Source: Paenibacillus sp. 19GGS1-52 (GTDB lineage Bacteria; Bacillota; Bacilli; Paenibacillales; Paenibacillaceae). From it: a stretch of 64,000 bases of DNA. This document shows positions 46,217 through 54,670 of this stretch, piece by piece (the first letter of the stretch is position 1; each line of letters opens with the position of its first letter). Location of the stretch: assembly GCF_022369515.1 (NCBI RefSeq), contig NZ_CP059724.1, forward strand, positions 2,542,001 through 2,606,000, read 5' to 3'. The notes below the pieces were generated by a model, which saw only the letters and a list, made by a program, of their open reading frames with translations, was not told the DNA's origin and searched no databases. The translations under genes and the position numbers were made by a program.

Positions 46217-47113
46217 ATGAACATCCTGAAAGTTAACGGCGTCGATTTGGCCTATGACAGTTTCGGTAACGAAAACGACGAGGCTATTATCCTAATCGCC
46301 GGGCTTGGAACCCAGATGATTCGCTGGACGGTTCCTTTTTGTCGGATATTAGCAGCGCGAGGCTTTCGCGTGATCCGCTTTGACAATCGTGACGCAGGTT
46401 GCTCGACACACTTTAGCCATTATCGGACGCTGGATTTTGACGCACTGGCTACTGCTCTCATGTCGGGACAGCGACCGGACATCCCTTACACTCTCGATGA
46501 CATGTGCAACGATACTATCGGACTACTCGATGCCCTTTCAATTGACCAGGCACATTTCGTTGGCAGGTCGATGGGCGGAATGATCGCTCAGATTGCAGCC
46601 ATTGAGTACCCTGAACGGGTGTTATCACTCACCTCCATTATGTCCAGTTCTGGTAATCCCGCCCTTCCGCAAACCTCGCCGGATGTCATAGCTATGATGA
46701 CTAAACCGGCGCCAAACCCATTTGAGGATGAAGCAGGATTTTTGGCGCACAGCCTCTCTTTTGCCAAACGCATTGCCGGCACTGGCTATCCGTTTGAAGA
46801 GGATGCATATCGGGCGCTCATTCTGGAGGAAGTCCAGCGAGCCTACGATCCAGGCAGCGTCGGGCGACAAATTGCGGCTATTGCTGTCTCCGGTGACCGT
46901 CGTCCGCGGCTGGCGACCATAAAAGTACCAGTGCTTGTCATTCATGGGGTGGAAGATCCCCTGTTTGTCCCAGCGTGTGGGGAGGATACGGCTTCTGCCA
47001 TCCCGGGCGCCGAGCTAATGTTGGTTGACGGCATGGGACACGACCTGCCGCACCAACTATACAAAGTAACCGCTGATAGCATAGAGCGAACGGCTCGTCC
47101 TGTCCGTTCTTAG
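46217..47113 (+). CDS. Alpha/beta-fold hydrolase
   Basis: 298 aa. Nucleophile elbow GRSMGG with S118, acid in VIHGVEDPLF and histidine in DGMGHDLP complete the catalytic triad; GLGTQ forms the oxyanion region. Likely an esterase or lactonase. ATG follows AGGAGGAGAAC and lies in the DUF2239 operon. The higher G+C third positions compared with its neighbours are noticeable but not decisive. Substrate unknown. Confidence 0.87.
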   Translation: MNILKVNGVDLAYDSFGNENDEAIILIAGLGTQMIRWTVPFCRILAARGFRVIRFDNRDAGCSTHFSHYRTLDFDALATALMSGQRPDIPYTLDDMCNDTIGLLDALSIDQAHFVGRSMGGMIAQIAAIEYPERVLSLTSIMSSSGNPALPQTSPDVIAMMTKPAPNPFEDEAGFLAHSLSFAKRIAGTGYPFEEDAYRALILEEVQRAYDPGSVGRQIAAIAVSGDRRPRLATIKVPVLVIHGVEDPLFVPACGEDTASAIPGAELMLVDGMGHDLPHQLYKVTADSIERTARPVRS

Positions 47114-47154
47114 ATTAGGATAAACGTGTGATGAGTTTGCGGTTCAACCAAGGT

Positions 47155-48006
47155 TTACAGATCGACTCTCAAGGTACCCAGCATCTTGGCGAATTTCGGA
47201 TCGTGGTAGGATAAGAAAAGGCTATCCCGCGTATCGAGAGCGGAGATTTGTTCGATATCGTCCGCGCTCAACTCAAAATCGAAAATGTCGAAGTTTTCGA
47301 CGATCCGCTCTTTTCTCACCGATTTTGGAATTACAACGACTTCACGCTGAACAAGCCAGCGCAAAACGACCTGAGCGATGGACTTGTTGTATTTTTCTGC
47401 GATCGAGGCCAGCACTTCGTTGCCGAACATGTTATTAAGTCCTTCAGCGAAAGGAGCCCACGACTGGTGTTGAACTCCCTGTTCTTTCATAAAAGCAGCA
47501 CTCTCAGTCTGCTGGTAGAACGGGTGTGTTTCGATCTGGTTGACGGCGGGTACGATTTCGTTATGCACGATGAGGTCCATCAGACGGTCGGGCAGGAAGT
47601 TGCTGACACCGATCGCCTTGATCTTGCCTTCGCGGTACAGGTCTTCCATCGCACGCCAAGCGCCGTAGTAGTCGCCGAACGGCTGGTGAATAAGATATAG
47701 ATCGAGATAGTCGAGCTGCAGCTTCTTCAAGGATTTAGCAAATGCAAGCTTGGCATTCTCGTAGCCGGCATCCTGAATCCAAAGCTTGGTCGTGATGAAC
47801 AGCTCCTCACGCGGCACGCCGCTACGTGTGATCGCGCGTCCTACCGCTTCCTCATTGAGGTAACCGGCCGCGGTATCGATCAGACGGTAACCAGCCATCA
47901 GCGCTTCATATACGGAATTCTCGCATTCTTCAGCATCCGGAACTTGGTAGACACCAAAGCCGATGATCGGCATTTTTACACCATTGTTCAATGTTACGGT
48001 TAGCAT
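47155..48006 (-). CDS. Aldo/keto reductase
   Basis: 283 aa. The catalytic tetrad is readable: D44 and Y49 in [14 protein letters not shown]74 in ITTKLWI and H107 in LYLIHQPFG. It reduces aldehydes or ketones with NADPH. It is divergent from a MerR gene and preceded by a MerR-type promoter with a 19-bp spacer, so it is probably induced by reactive aldehydes through that regulator. Confidence 0.92.
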   Translation of the reverse strand: MLTVTLNNGVKMPIIGFGVYQVPDAEECENSVYEALMAGYRLIDTAAGYLNEEAVGRAITRSGVPREELFITTKLWIQDAGYENAKLAFAKSLKKLQLDYLDLYLIHQPFGDYYGAWRAMEDLYREGKIKAIGVSNFLPDRLMDLIVHNEIVPAVNQIETHPFYQQTESAAFMKEQGVQHQSWAPFAEGLNNMFGNEVLASIAEKYNKSIAQVVLRWLVQREVVVIPKSVRKERIVENFDIFDFELSADDIEQISALDTRDSLFLSYHDPKFAKMLGTLRVDL

Positions 48007-48110
48007 TGTAAATTCCTCCTAGTGTTTAATGTACAACAGCAAACGGCGTATTTATCAGGAATCGGGCAATGAAGCGGGGATTCCACTTACGTCCGTGTTG
48101 CATTACAATA

Positions 48111-48141
48111 AGCCTATCTCCTTCGTGTAACACGAAGTCAA
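48111..48141 (-). promoter_or_regulatory. MerR-type promoter with 19-bp spacer for the aldo/keto reductase
   Basis: On the - strand: TTGACT (-35, 48141-48136), a 19-bp spacer and TAGGCT (-10, 48116-48111). The dyad CTTCGTGT-a-ACACGAAG (48121-48137) spans the spacer. The overlong spacer and central dyad are the hallmark of MerR-activated promoters. Confidence 0.8.
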
Positions 48142-48174
48142 ACAATCTTATTATTTTTTTTAGGAGGATCACAC

Positions 48175-48624
48175 ATGCATACAGTCAAAGAAGCCGCCCT
48201 GATAACGGGACTCACCGAGCATGCTGTTCGCTTTTACACCGATAAAGGGTTGGTGCCAAGCGTACAGCGAAATGAGAATAATATCCGGCTGTTCGACGAA
48301 GAATCGATCAACTGGCTGCATGGCGTCAGATGTCTCAAGCAGTCTGGGATGCCGATTGAAATCATCAAAAAATATGTCGATCTCTGTCTCGAAGGGGATT
48401 CGACCATTCCGCAACGCAGCGCACTCATGATGGAGCATAAAGAGGTGGCGCTCGTTAAGCTCGAAGAAGCCAAACGGCACGTAGCCCATTTGGAACAAAA
48501 AACAGCCCTATATCAGGACATTCTGGGGCACCGCTCACCAGACACGACCAATCCCGGCAACTGGGACAAAATTCAGCATATGCATGCTGACGTGTTTTAT
48601 TCGCCCTCTGTTCGGAAGGCGTGA
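48175..48624 (+). CDS. MerR-family regulator (AdhR/NmlR-like)
   Basis: 149 aa. The N-terminal winged helix reads VKEAALITGLTEHAVRFYTDKGLVP (residues 4-28), with a long dimerisation helix after about residue 75 (HKEVALVKLEEAKRHVAHLE). No N-terminal cysteine pair of metal sensors is seen, and no conserved single Cys in the NmlR place was checked in detail. Divergent from the aldo/keto reductase with the dyad between them, so it should activate it. ATG follows TAGGAGGATCACAC. Confidence 0.85.
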   Translation: MHTVKEAALITGLTEHAVRFYTDKGLVPSVQRNENNIRLFDEESINWLHGVRCLKQSGMPIEIIKKYVDLCLEGDSTIPQRSALMMEHKEVALVKLEEAKRHVAHLEQKTALYQDILGHRSPDTTNPGNWDKIQHMHADVFYSPSVRKA

Positions 48625-48707
48625 GAGAAATCATCGGTAATCTATCTCTATTTTTCAAAGAGCCGAAAGGTGATAGCAAGTAAATCTGATGGTAGGAGCT
48701 GTTAGCT

Positions 48708-49382
48708 ATGAAACATTTCAAGAATGGTTTAAAAACCGCACTTATTTGTGTAGTTCTTCTCTCGGTAGCGACGGCAGTACATGCGGCCATCCCGATTCGT
48801 ATTATACTGAACGGTAATCCTGTATCCACAGACGTTCCGCCTAAAATGGAGAACGGGCGTGTGCTCGTACCCATCGGTACGATTGCATCGGCACTTGGTG
48901 CATCCGTTCTTTGGAATAACGAATCCAAGACAGTTAACATTAATACGAAGGAAAATGTTTGGGACGATAATTTAGCGAAGGGAATCTATTGGCTGTCCCT
49001 CCATGACCTAATCATGCAGTATATCATCGGATTTGATTCACGGAACCCTGACCTAGTGAAGCCGCTTCGTTCAGGATATTTTGACAGCAATGTGATTGGT
49101 CCCGAAAATATCGTTCCTATAGGCGGAATCTATCCAGCCGTTATTGACACCCAATTTATAGACGTGAAGCAGGATAAAAATTTTATCATTACGGTACGAG
49201 TCGCCATAGTGAAGCAAGAGGCTGGTCTAGTAAAACAAACTCTGGACTTTGTACTAGAACCAGCAAAAACAGATTCGATGTACGGTTACTTTATTAAGGG
49301 CATTTGGCAAGTGAAAGAGGAAAAGCTGAAAGAGTATTCTCCGGTACCCGGTATTACATATCATGGCGACGTTACAAAATAA
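48708..49382 (+). CDS. Secreted stalk-domain protein
   Basis: 224 aa. The signal peptide (MKHFKNGLKTALICVVLLSVATAVHA) is followed by the stalk motif IRIILNGNPVSTDVPPKMENG and VLVPIGTIASALGASVLWNN (about 28-77). The remaining 140 residues are not assigned. Likely exported and cell-surface bound. ATG follows GGTAGGAGCTGTTAGCT. Confidence 0.83.
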   Translation: MKHFKNGLKTALICVVLLSVATAVHAAIPIRIILNGNPVSTDVPPKMENGRVLVPIGTIASALGASVLWNNESKTVNINTKENVWDDNLAKGIYWLSLHDLIMQYIIGFDSRNPDLVKPLRSGYFDSNVIGPENIVPIGGIYPAVIDTQFIDVKQDKNFIITVRVAIVKQEAGLVKQTLDFVLEPAKTDSMYGYFIKGIWQVKEEKLKEYSPVPGITYHGDVTK

Positions 49383-49473
49383 CGATATTCATTTGAAATA
49401 AACTGAGTCTCTGAAAAATTAGCCATATCAGGCATGCTAGCGGAGAACGTTAGTAAAATGAGCATCCGAAACG

Positions 49474-49496
49474 AAGCTGCCGGTACGAACGGCAGC
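49474..49496. other. Hairpin in an AT-rich gap before a small orphan gene
   Basis: AGCTGCCG-gtacgaa-CGGCAGCT, a perfect 8-bp stem. It is followed by TTAACGGGCAGTATAG, a motif that I recall from dispersed intergenic repeats of Bacilli. No T-run. The 182 bp gap has no other gene. Confidence 0.5.
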
Positions 49497-49564
49497 TCTA
49501 TTACGTTAACGGGCAGTATAGTTAAAAGGGCGTTATATTAAAATTAACCTTGAGGAGAACGAAG

Positions 49565-49813
49565 ATGAATAAATACTGGAATTATAGAGTGTTAAAAAAG
49601 GATTGGAAAAATGGTTTAGTTTCATATGATGTATGTGAAGTTTATTATGATAATGACATACCTACTTCATGGATTTGGGGTAAAAATATACTTAGTGGTG
49701 AGAGTAAAGCAGACTTAGAATGGAGACTAAATAATTCAATATTGAAAGCATTTGAAAAGCCAGTGCTTGAAATCATTGGTGATGATGAAGGATTAGTTGA
49801 AGTAAAGGAATAG
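49565..49813 (+). CDS. Small hypothetical protein, AT-rich
   Basis: 82 aa from ATG at 49565, with GAGGAGAACGAAG as ribosome site. Rich in Tyr, Trp and Asn (NKYWNYRVLKKDWKNGLVSY). No family recognised; it may be a small helper or immunity-type protein. Base composition is clearly more AT-rich than its neighbours, suggesting recent arrival. Confidence 0.7.
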   Translation: MNKYWNYRVLKKDWKNGLVSYDVCEVYYDNDIPTSWIWGKNILSGESKADLEWRLNNSILKAFEKPVLEIIGDDEGLVEVKE

Positions 49814-49849
49814 TGAAAGGTTTATGATTCTACTTTAACTTACGGTGAA

Positions 49850-50662
49850 CTATAGTTTTCTTGCTTTGATTACAAAAGTTACAGGAAGCATCTTTGCTTT
49901 TTTGGCAAAATCACTGTTATCGTCCCGCGATTGCATAATTTCATCATCAGATTGCTCAATCATTTGTTCAATAACAAATCCCGCTTTTGAGAGCGCATTT
50001 ACATAGGTTGATAGTTTACGATCCGATAATGTTAGCGTACCTTCATCAAGTGATACCGAATACCAAGATTCATCAAAATAAGATTTTTTAAAAGCAAGCA
50101 TATTATTTTCGGCAACAACACATTTGTGTATAGGGTGAGACCAGCTGAAAATAAATATGCCATCTTTATTTAGGTAAGAAGCGATCCGGCTAAAAGTACC
50201 CTCAAGGTCGGTGGTCCAGCCTATGGCATAAACCGAATAAACGAAGTCAAAATAATCCTCCGGGATCCCACATTCATCTTCCATGGGAGAACAGATCAAA
50301 TTTGCTGAAAGACCACACGATGTCAAATGCTGTTTTGTCTTTTCGATTTGTTGCTCTGATATATCTGTACCCCATAGTTCAATGGCTTTGCGTTGCCCCA
50401 CATATTGCAGGGATTGACCGCTTCCACAGCCTATTTCCAGCACTTTTTTTCCGGAGATATCACCAAAAAGTTGGCACTTTTCTTCTGAGACAAATGCTCC
50501 ATAGAGAGGAAGCGCGGTTGCTCCTAAGACTTCATTTCCTTTTGTATCCCAAAAGATGCTGTTTGTTTTATGTATAGAATCCTTGTCCAAATCGACCGTG
50601 ATAGCGCTACCAACCTCACCTGCGCCTATAATGTTTGTTCGATAAACTGAATTCTTGTCCAT
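49850..50662 (-). CDS. Class I SAM-dependent methyltransferase
   Basis: 270 aa. Motif I is KKVLEIGCGSGQSLQY, with LWGTDISEQQIEK as motif II and DYFDFVYSVYAIGWTTDLEG as the motif IV region. It methylates a small molecule, probably in the cytoplasm, but the acceptor is unknown. ATG at 50662 is preferred; a TTG 18 bases upstream is possible. AT-rich, like the small gene next to it. Confidence 0.85.
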   Translation of the reverse strand: MDKNSVYRTNIIGAGEVGSAITVDLDKDSIHKTNSIFWDTKGNEVLGATALPLYGAFVSEEKCQLFGDISGKKVLEIGCGSGQSLQYVGQRKAIELWGTDISEQQIEKTKQHLTSCGLSANLICSPMEDECGIPEDYFDFVYSVYAIGWTTDLEGTFSRIASYLNKDGIFIFSWSHPIHKCVVAENNMLAFKKSYFDESWYSVSLDEGTLTLSDRKLSTYVNALSKAGFVIEQMIEQSDDEIMQSRDDNSDFAKKAKMLPVTFVIKARKL

Positions 50663-50816
50663 GCCGATACCATCCCCCAATATAATTAATATGAGCCTAA
50701 ACCAATATCACGACTTGCGCATTATCCCAATAACACATAACGAACACGAACATCCGTGCTATTGAACCCAAATTAATGTACCATTGTTTCATGAACAAAT
50801 CCACCTAAAATATTCC

Positions 50817-51036
50817 ATGCAGCGTCCATTTGATTTCGCAGACATGACCGACCCATCCTGGGGCAATGCTTCCATTGAAACGCTAGTGAACGATATATAT
50901 TCAGCAGTGGAGCAATCGGAACTATCTCGATTTTATGTGGGCACATGATGCTGACATTAGTAAATCCGCCAGGCGGTTGTTTGCGGGGAAAGGTGCTGTG
51001 CTTCTGGCGTGCGCCTCATCAATTCTGCTGATTTAA
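50817..51036 (+). pseudogene. Unassigned coding remnant in the gap before marR
   Basis: A first open stretch from ATG at 50817 reads MQRPFDFADMTDPSWGNASI and continues to RFYVGT before a stop at 50946. In another frame it continues DADISKSARRLFAGKGAVLL to a stop at 51034. The protein-like composition on both sides of the break suggests a degraded gene. I cannot name the family. It overlaps the 3' end of the convergent MarR gene. Confidence 0.45.
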
Positions 51037-51471
51037 CGCTTCGGAATTCTTTGTGATCTTTTGGAGCAAAGTAACTAGCAGATCGACTTCTTCTTCCGTT
51101 AAATCGGCGGCAAGCTTGCGGTTGAATTCTTCCAGGATCGATTTAAACACCGGAGCGAATTCGAGCGCCTTGGGAGTCGGATAGAGCAGAGAAGAGCGGC
51201 GGTCATTGGGATCAATTCTGCGGTCAATATATCCCGATTCCTCAAGATATTTGACGGAACGGGCAGTTGTTGCTTTATCAAATTTCATTTCATTGGTCAT
51301 TTGATCCTGCGTTATGCCAGGCTGGTTAAGGATCAGTTTAAGAAAGGTGTGCTGCCCGCCGCTGCCGAGTCCGTATGGCGTCAGCTCTTTGGCCAGGATT
51401 TTTTGATTCTGGCGATGGAGCTGGGAAATCAGTTTTCCGATGGGTTCTTTTTTCAAAGTCAAAATCGACAC
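51019..51471 (-). CDS. MarR-family regulator of the adjacent MFS exporter
   Basis: 150 aa. Winged helix with the recognition region QDQMTNEMKFDKATTARSVK (about 55-74) and wing signature DPNDRR (91-96). Divergent from an MFS exporter, with two operator palindromes between them (51533-51593), so it should repress the exporter and itself until a drug-like ligand binds. Confidence 0.9.
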   Translation of the reverse strand: MSILTLKKEPIGKLISQLHRQNQKILAKELTPYGLGSGGQHTFLKLILNQPGITQDQMTNEMKFDKATTARSVKYLEESGYIDRRIDPNDRRSSLLYPTPKALEFAPVFKSILEEFNRKLAADLTEEEVDLLVTLLQKITKNSEALNQQN

Positions 51472-51532
51472 CTCTTTTACGTAAAATACTTGCCTACCAA
51501 TGCTGTTCTGATTAAAATACTACAGCAAAGAG

Positions 51533-51593
51533 GTTGCGCACGCAACTAAATTGCGGTACACTACAAATAGCCAGTTAGTTGCGTGTGCAACTA
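51533..51593. promoter_or_regulatory. Twin MarR operators and promoter for the MFS exporter
   Basis: GTTGCG-CA-CGCAAC (51533-51546) and TAGTTGC-GTGT-GCAACTA (51576-51593) are related palindromes 43 bp apart. A promoter TTGCGC-N17-TACACT (51534-51562) overlaps the first, and the second lies 32 bp before the MFS start. Confidence 0.85.
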
Positions 51594-51624
51594 TTTTCGG
51601 AAATATGGATTTAAGAGGGTGTTA

Positions 51625-53082
51625 ATGATGAGTTCGATAAGCGCGACTTATCAGGAGGATGCAGAAATTCAAAAAAAACGCTGGATTATCCTGATAGTCT
51701 TAAATCTGTTTACCTTTATGTCCACGCTTGACGGAAGCATCGTTAATATTGCTTTGCCGGTGCTCGTGAAGGAGCTGCAGTTGCCGATGGGCCAGGTCGT
51801 ATGGGTGACTACCGGTTATTTGATGGCGATATGTTCAGTGATCCTCTTCTTCGGGAAGCTTGGGGACATCGTCGGAAAGATCAGAATATTCAAAATAGGC
51901 ACTATTATCTTTATCATCGGCTCCCTCTTATGCGGACTAAGCGCAAGCCTGCCGTTCCTGATTGCCTCGCGGATTATTCAGGCCATGGGGGCTTCAATGA
52001 CCATGGCGAACAGCCAGGGGATTGTTACAGATATCTTTCCGTCAACGGAACGCGGCAAGGCGCTTGGTCTGATCGGTACCTTTGTATCTCTCGGCAGTAT
52101 CGCCGGACCCAGCTTGGGCGGCATTATTGTGTCCACTTTGGGTTGGGAATATATATTCTGGGTGAATGTTCCGATTGGGCTGATTGCGATTGTACTCGGT
52201 TGGAAGGTTCTGCCGAAAGACTTGGTCCGCGTTAAATCCAAAATAGATATTCCCGGCAGCATGCTGTTTGCCGTCTTTATTATCACCCTATTTGCCGGTC
52301 TACTGCTCGGGCAGCAGCTTGGATACGGGGACAACCGGATTATCTTGGCGCTGACCACGGCAGCCGCAGCCTTTATTGTCTTCATCATCCTCGAATTGCG
52401 CGGGTCCCACCCGCTGCTTCAGCTGTCTCTGTTCAAGAATCCGCTATTTTCGTTAAGTATTCTCTGTGCTTTTTTAGTGTTCGTAGCGAATTTTTGCTTC
52501 AACATCATTGCCCCGTTCTATGCACAGAACATGCTGAATCTGTCACCATTTTATGCGGGTTTTCTGCTCATGCTATTCCCAATCTCTATGGTCATCGTTG
52601 CTCCGCTGAGCGGTGCGTTATCGGATAAAATTGGTTCCGAATTCCTGACGTTCGCCGGGCTTATAGTGATGGTCATCGCTCAATTTGGCTTGGCCCGACT
52701 GCATGACGGAAGCTCTGTTGTTCTGGTCGGACTATGGATCGCCATGCTCGGCATCGGCAGCGGCTTGTTCGGATCGCCCAACAATTCGCTGATCATGTCC
52801 ACAGTGCCACGAACACAACTCGGCTCAGCGGGCAGCGTTAACTCACTGGTCCGCAATGTGGGCATGGTGGTCGGCATTACCGTCGCGACGACGATCCTGT
52901 TCAATGTGATGAGCAGTAAGGCGGGGCACCGGGTAACCGATTTGGTCCCTGGTCATCCGGATATTTTCCTCTCCGGCATGCATGTGGTATTTATGACCTC
53001 AGCGGGTATCTGCCTGGTTTCAGCGCTCCTGACAGGCTGGCGGATGATTACGATCCGCAAAGCCAAGCGAGCCGCGGCTTAA
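51625..53082 (+). CDS. DHA2-family MFS exporter
   Basis: 485 aa with about 14 helices. STLDGSIVNIALPVLVKELQ in helix 1 and LFFGKLGDIVGKIRIFKIG in motif A are typical of the EmrB/QacA group. It would export drugs or lipophilic compounds and is controlled by the divergent MarR gene. ATG at 51625 (or 51628) follows AAGAGGGTGTTA. Confidence 0.9.
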   Translation: MMSSISATYQEDAEIQKKRWIILIVLNLFTFMSTLDGSIVNIALPVLVKELQLPMGQVVWVTTGYLMAICSVILFFGKLGDIVGKIRIFKIGTIIFIIGSLLCGLSASLPFLIASRIIQAMGASMTMANSQGIVTDIFPSTERGKALGLIGTFVSLGSIAGPSLGGIIVSTLGWEYIFWVNVPIGLIAIVLGWKVLPKDLVRVKSKIDIPGSMLFAVFIITLFAGLLLGQQLGYGDNRIILALTTAAAAFIVFIILELRGSHPLLQLSLFKNPLFSLSILCAFLVFVANFCFNIIAPFYAQNMLNLSPFYAGFLLMLFPISMVIVAPLSGALSDKIGSEFLTFAGLIVMVIAQFGLARLHDGSSVVLVGLWIAMLGIGSGLFGSPNNSLIMSTVPRTQLGSAGSVNSLVRNVGMVVGITVATTILFNVMSSKAGHRVTDLVPGHPDIFLSGMHVVFMTSAGICLVSALLTGWRMITIRKAKRAAA

Positions 53083-53133
53083 AGATTCTATTACTGCATT
53101 TTTCAGAATTTATAATGAATTTATAGGGCCATG

Positions 53134-53160
53134 TGTCACAAAACGGAGTGCTTGATTGTC
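53134..53160 (+). promoter_or_regulatory. ECF41-type promoter
   Basis: TGTCACA (53134-53140), 16-bp spacer, TGTC (53157-53160). The known ECF41 consensus is TGTCACA-N16-CGTC. It lies 35 bp before the carboxymuconolactone decarboxylase-family gene and its sigma factor gene. Confidence 0.8.
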
Positions 53161-53194
53161 TTCTATATGTACACACTTTTAGGAGGCGATCAAG

Positions 53195-53641
53195 ATGGAA
53201 TTAAGATTTAATCATCAAAAGGCAAACCCGACGGCACTTAAGGCAATGATGTCATTAGAACAGTATACAAGCAGTCGTTGCACGGATAAAGTTCTCTATG
53301 AATTGATCAAAATAAGGGTATCCCAGATCAATGGCTGTTCTTTTTGCCTAGACATGCATGCCAAGGATCTGCTCAAGCTGGGTGATCATGGCGACCGGAT
53401 TCTGCTGCTTAGTGTATGGAGAGAGGTTCCTCTATTTACAGAGAAAGAGCGGGCTGTACTGGAGCTTGCCGAGGCGGTGGCGAATATCGGACAGGCAGGC
53501 GTACCTCAGCTGGTATATGATAAAGTAAGAGAATTTGTCAGTGAGGAAGAGTTCATCGATCTCATTATGGCGATTAACACGATAAACAGCTGGAATCGGA
53601 TAGCGATCTCCACAGGAATGTATCCAGGCTGTTTTGACTGA
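53195..53641 (+). CDS. Carboxymuconolactone decarboxylase/AhpD-family protein
   Basis: 148 aa. C48 and C51 in NGCSFCLDMHAKD form the AhpD-like redox pair, with H55 nearby. The protein is likely an alkylhydroperoxide/peroxide reductase of the CMD superfamily. ECF41 sigma factors are typically encoded next to such genes and drive them, as here. ATG follows TTAGGAGGCGATCAAG. It overlaps no other gene; the sigma gene starts 40 bp after its stop. Confidence 0.88.
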   Translation: MELRFNHQKANPTALKAMMSLEQYTSSRCTDKVLYELIKIRVSQINGCSFCLDMHAKDLLKLGDHGDRILLLSVWREVPLFTEKERAVLELAEAVANIGQAGVPQLVYDKVREFVSEEEFIDLIMAINTINSWNRIAISTGMYPGCFD

Positions 53642-53681
53642 TTGGAAGAATAGTAGAGGTGACCAAGGAGGAGCGGGGGTA

Positions 53682-54566
53682 ATGGAACAGCATAACATGG
53701 AGGAGCTCTATTTAAGCTATCAAAAGTATGCTTTCTCCATTGCCTATCGGATGGTCGGAGTTGTGGCTGACGCAGAGGATGTGGTTCAGGATTATTTTGC
53801 AGAGCTGCAGCGGCGGGACCGGACCGAGATCCTAAATATCAAGGCCTATGTAGCCAAAGGCATCACTAACCGCTGCCTGAATATGCTGCATTCGGCGCAT
53901 AACCAGCGGGAGACCTACATTGGAGAATGGCTGCCGGAACCTGTAACGGATACCTATGAGGGTCCTGAAGCGATAGTGGAACGCAAGGAGACATTGTCGT
54001 ATGCTTTTCTGGTGCTGCTGGAGCAATTTACACCAACTGAACGGGCCGTTTTTGTGCTGCGGGAAGTGTTTCAGTATGAATATGAGGCGATTGCGGATAT
54101 GGTGGACAAGTCTGAAGCGAATTGCCGTAAAATATTCAGCCGCGCCAAGCGCAATCTGCAGCCAGTGTCTACATCGGAGCGACGAAGCTCCGTCAATGAA
54201 CCGGCAAGACAAACGCTGCTGAAGCGCTTCACTGCAGCTTTTGCAGCCTATGACGTCAATCGTGTGCTGGAGCTATTGGCAGATCACCCAGTACTGATAG
54301 CTGACGGGGGTGGTGGAGAGGTGCATACGGTGCTTAGACCAATGGTGGGACGCAAGGGCGTGGTTGCGTTGTTGACCTCACGCCGGGTGCTGAACCAGTT
54401 GCGGAGCTGGGAGTCTTCCTTTGCGTTAATTAATGGTGAGTCCAATATTGTCTTTACACAGCAAGGCAAAGTTACGGGGGTACTCTGCTTGAATCTTGAC
54501 GGAGAACATATTCAGGATCTGTACCTGATCCTCGACCCTGATAAATTGAGCCATATTATAATATAG
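53682..54566 (+). CDS. ECF41-type RNA polymerase sigma factor (SigJ-like)
   Basis: 294 aa. Sigma region 2 (AYRMVGVVADAEDVVQDYFA) and region 4 (FVLREVFQYEYEAIADMV, SEANCRKIFSRAKRNL) occupy residues 1-165. A C-terminal SnoaL-like domain follows (about 180-294), the ECF41 hallmark. ECF41 lacks a conventional anti-sigma gene; the tail itself regulates activity. ATG at 53682 follows AAGGAGGAGCGGGGGTA. Confidence 0.92.
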   Translation: MEQHNMEELYLSYQKYAFSIAYRMVGVVADAEDVVQDYFAELQRRDRTEILNIKAYVAKGITNRCLNMLHSAHNQRETYIGEWLPEPVTDTYEGPEAIVERKETLSYAFLVLLEQFTPTERAVFVLREVFQYEYEAIADMVDKSEANCRKIFSRAKRNLQPVSTSERRSSVNEPARQTLLKRFTAAFAAYDVNRVLELLADHPVLIADGGGGEVHTVLRPMVGRKGVVALLTSRRVLNQLRSWESSFALINGESNIVFTQQGKVTGVLCLNLDGEHIQDLYLILDPDKLSHIII

Positions 54567-54589
54567 GATTCTTACAACTCCGAAAAGCT

Positions 54590-54629
54590 AAACAAGCAAG
54601 TCTCCGTTTATTGGAGACTTGCTTGTTTA
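54590..54629. terminator. Bidirectional terminator between sigma gene and PFL gene
   Basis: AAACAAGCAAGTCTCC pairs with GGAGACTTGCTTGTTT around GTTTATT. Confidence 0.9.
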
Positions 54630-54670
54630 TGTTCCTGGTGCGTCCGCGCAGAAACACCAGTTGTTCAGTA

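Noticed and set aside
48708..49382. Copper amine oxidase enzyme
   Set aside because: Only the N-terminal stalk-type domain is present, with no catalytic domain.
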